NCBI GenBank assembly: GCA_963676655.2
Contig: CAXXKX010000003.1
Location: 3,658,001-3,722,000 of the forward strand
Direction of reading: 5' to 3'
Length of the DNA stretch: 64,000 nucleotides
From: G963676655 sp963676655
GTDB taxonomy: Bacteria; Verrucomicrobiota; Lentisphaeria; Victivallales; Victivallaceae
Shown here: piece by piece, positions 62,438 to 64,000 of the stretch
Numbering within the stretch: the stretch's first letter is position 1
How the letters are laid out: each line of letters opens with the position of its first letter
Notes under the pieces: model-generated
The model's input: only the letters and a program-made list of their open reading frames with translations
The model's database searches: none
What the model was told of the DNA's origin: nothing
Program-made: the position numbers and the translations under genes

Positions 62438-64000
62438 TTGCAATCGTTATTTTTAATTTTATTGTCATTTGTCTGCCTGGCTTCCGGTACGACGTTAAAT
62501 GCTGCAAGTTTGTTCGTGCCTGAAAAGGCATCGCTTAAGCAAGTCATCAGCAAAGGAGCGCACTGGAAGAAGGAGTCAACTTTTTGTGCCGGGAGTGTTC
62601 TATCCAGGGAAAACGGGAAAGAGTATCTTAAGATATCTTTTTCCGGCAACCCCGGCAATGGCGTTGGGATCGTATATATAAAGGTACCTGAAGGAATAGC
62701 TAGTAAAGCTCCGGGAACCCATATCGGGGGGCTTTCTTTAGATGTCGGGTATAAAGATAAAGATAAGTTTTACTGGCAAATCTTCGCGCATTTCAAAAGC
62801 AGGCCGACCGCATCCGCAAGCATTCGGGTTACTCCGGGATTTAAAACCTATAATGTTGTAAATGCCAAATGGAAGCGCAGAGGGAAAAAAGGCTGGGAAC
62901 CGTATGACGGTCAACTTGATTGGACGCAGTGTGACAAACTGTCTTTTTATTACTATCAGTCCAGTGCCAAATCTGATAAATATCCGGTCATCTATCTGGG
63001 GCAAATCAACCCTATAGAAAGCTTTAGCGATAAGGCGCTTACTTTGAAAGATATGCGTCCAATAAAGCATCAAATTATTTTGGTCGGAACAGGAGATAAC
63101 AAGGCGACCGCGATTCTTCCTGAAGTTCCGGAATTCAGAAAAACAGCCCAAAAAGCTCTAGGCCGGATGGAAGAACAGTTGGGCGTCAAATTCGCAGTAA
63201 AAACAGAAAAAGAAATCGGATGTTCTCCCGTTCCGGGTAATTATATTCTATTCAGCGGTGGAGCGAACGGCCCTTTGAGCAGCCGTATGGCCGAAAACAG
63301 TTTAATTATGCGGCTGTCAAAAGGCTATGAAGTAAGGTGTATTCCGAATTGCTTAAAAAATTCCGTCAATATTTTGTACATAGGCGGAGTGACGCCTTCA
63401 GCCATGACGCAGGCGGTTAACCGGTTGCTGGCTTCAGGTAAATTCAAAGGCAGCATAGCCAGTTATCTGGATATTTCCGATCCGCCTTACAATAAAACGC
63501 AATGCATGGAGCTGGCCCGGAAAAAATTTACGCAGCTGAAGGATATCTATAAGAAAAACAGCAAGGTATTTAAAAAGAACACAACTGCGTTTAAATTGCT
63601 GGGGGCAATTGCTGATTGCTATTACTATTCGAATGACGACGATATTGTCAAACTTTTCTGTCGCGGCATCGATATCCTGAAAGAAAATTATTCCGCCGCA
63701 AAAAACAGTTTGGATGCGAGTTATAAAATTCCGACTTTCTTTTTTCCGTATTTAATTGTGGCGGCGACGAAGGTGGACGGCAGTCCGGTCCTGACCGATA
63801 AAGATCGCTTGATGATCGCCAATATTATCTGCCGGGTCATGGACGACACAATGAAATTCTGGGAAATGAAGAAACCGTTACAGATGTATCGGGAGAAAAA
63901 AGTTGAGTTTGTTGAAAATCATTGTTTGTTCGCTTCCCGGGCAATACTCCAGGCCGCCGGTTATCTGACGGAACGTTTTCATATTCCCCGGGCCGATTAT
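62438..64000 (+). CDS. Secreted glycan-active protein, N-terminal part
   Basis: An open frame of 521 codons that leaves the window at the right edge. It starts with TTG at 62438 (AAAAAAGGAC upstream, seven to eight bases) and a signal peptide (LFLILLSFVCLASGTTLNA). Residues 25-190 look like a beta-sandwich (carbohydrate-binding type). Residues about 210-350 resemble the N-terminal domain of GH67/DUF4838 proteins (YILFSGGANG, VNILYIGGVTPSAMTQAVNRLLAS). From 370 on a helical region appears, possibly an (alpha/alpha) toroid as in heparinase- or alginate-lyase-like enzymes. It follows the lyase-like gene by 23 bases. Family assignment is tentative. Confidence 0.7.
   Translation, partial: MQSLFLILLSFVCLASGTTLNAASLFVPEKASLKQVISKGAHWKKESTFCAGSVLSRENGKEYLKISFSGNPGNGVGIVYIKVPEGIASKAPGTHIGGLSLDVGYKDKDKFYWQIFAHFKSRPTASASIRVTPGFKTYNVVNAKWKRRGKKGWEPYDGQLDWTQCDKLSFYYYQSSAKSDKYPVIYLGQINPIESFSDKALTLKDMRPIKHQIILVGTGDNKATAILPEVPEFRKTAQKALGRMEEQLGVKFAVKTEKEIGCSPVPGNYILFSGGANGPLSSRMAENSLIMRLSKGYEVRCIPNCLKNSVNILYIGGVTPSAMTQAVNRLLASGKFKGSIASYLDISDPPYNKTQCMELARKKFTQLKDIYKKNSKVFKKNTTAFKLLGAIADCYYYSNDDDIVKLFCRGIDILKENYSAAKNSLDASYKIPTFFFPYLIVAATKVDGSPVLTDKDRLMIANIICRVMDDTMKFWEMKKPLQMYREKKVEFVENHCLFASRAILQAAGYLTERFHIPRADY

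Overview
The window looks like chromosomal DNA of a Lentisphaerota bacterium (Victivallis/Lentisphaera-like). This is inferred from gene content: six prepilin-type proteins with near-identical N-termini and variable tails ending in a DGH-type motif, many secreted or cytoplasmic carbohydrate-active proteins, several GntR-type regulators fused to sugar-sensor domains, and no SusC/SusD-type outer-membrane genes. No rRNA, tRNA, CRISPR array, prophage or intact transposase was found.

Layout. (1) 1-3263, minus strand: a GntR/LacI-type regulator, an SGNH hydrolase and the N-terminal part of a large glycoside hydrolase. (2) 3600-8790, minus: a sialidase-like protein, then a UroD-family protein, a Gfo/Idh/MocA oxidoreductase, an SDR and an aldo/keto reductase. 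A small insertion flanked by 13-bp repeats separates the UroD and Gfo/Idh genes. (3) 8922-15889: a prepilin-like gene and two tandem secreted DUF4838 proteins, with a divergent AraC regulator and a second AraC regulator. (4) 16028-36609, minus: a very long, tightly packed array of a sodium symporter, GH38 alpha-mannosidase, M14-type peptidase-like protein, two prepilins, sialate O-acetylesterase, two giant secreted proteins, sugar-acid dehydratase, hydroxyacid dehydrogenase and a GntR/LacI regulator. (5) 36820-39125, minus: an amidohydrolase and a class III aminotransferase. (6) 39606-53110, plus: an FCD-type GntR regulator, a second sodium symporter, three secreted proteins related to family-10-like glycosidases, an esterase, two prepilins, an HpcH/HpaI aldolase, a NeuB-like synthase and a small membrane protein. 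(7) 53257-58541, minus: a MarR/HlyD/double-ATPase/two-permease efflux operon. (8) 59054-64000, plus: a GntR/LacI regulator, a prepilin, an unusual argininosuccinate-lyase-like enzyme and a partial secreted protein.

How it works together (inference). The genes read as several glycan-use loci: secreted glycosidases, esterases and sialidase-like proteins trim a complex glycan, sodium symporters import the products, and cytoplasmic oxidoreductases, a lactonase-like amidohydrolase, an enolase-superfamily dehydratase and a keto-acid aldolase degrade them, perhaps as sugar acids. Each locus has its own transcription factor. In several cases a sigma70-like promoter with an overlapping inverted repeat is visible. 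The most distinctive features are the repeated pairing of one-off prepilin-like proteins with secreted glycan-active genes, and a set of intergenic palindromes and repeats shared between distant loci.
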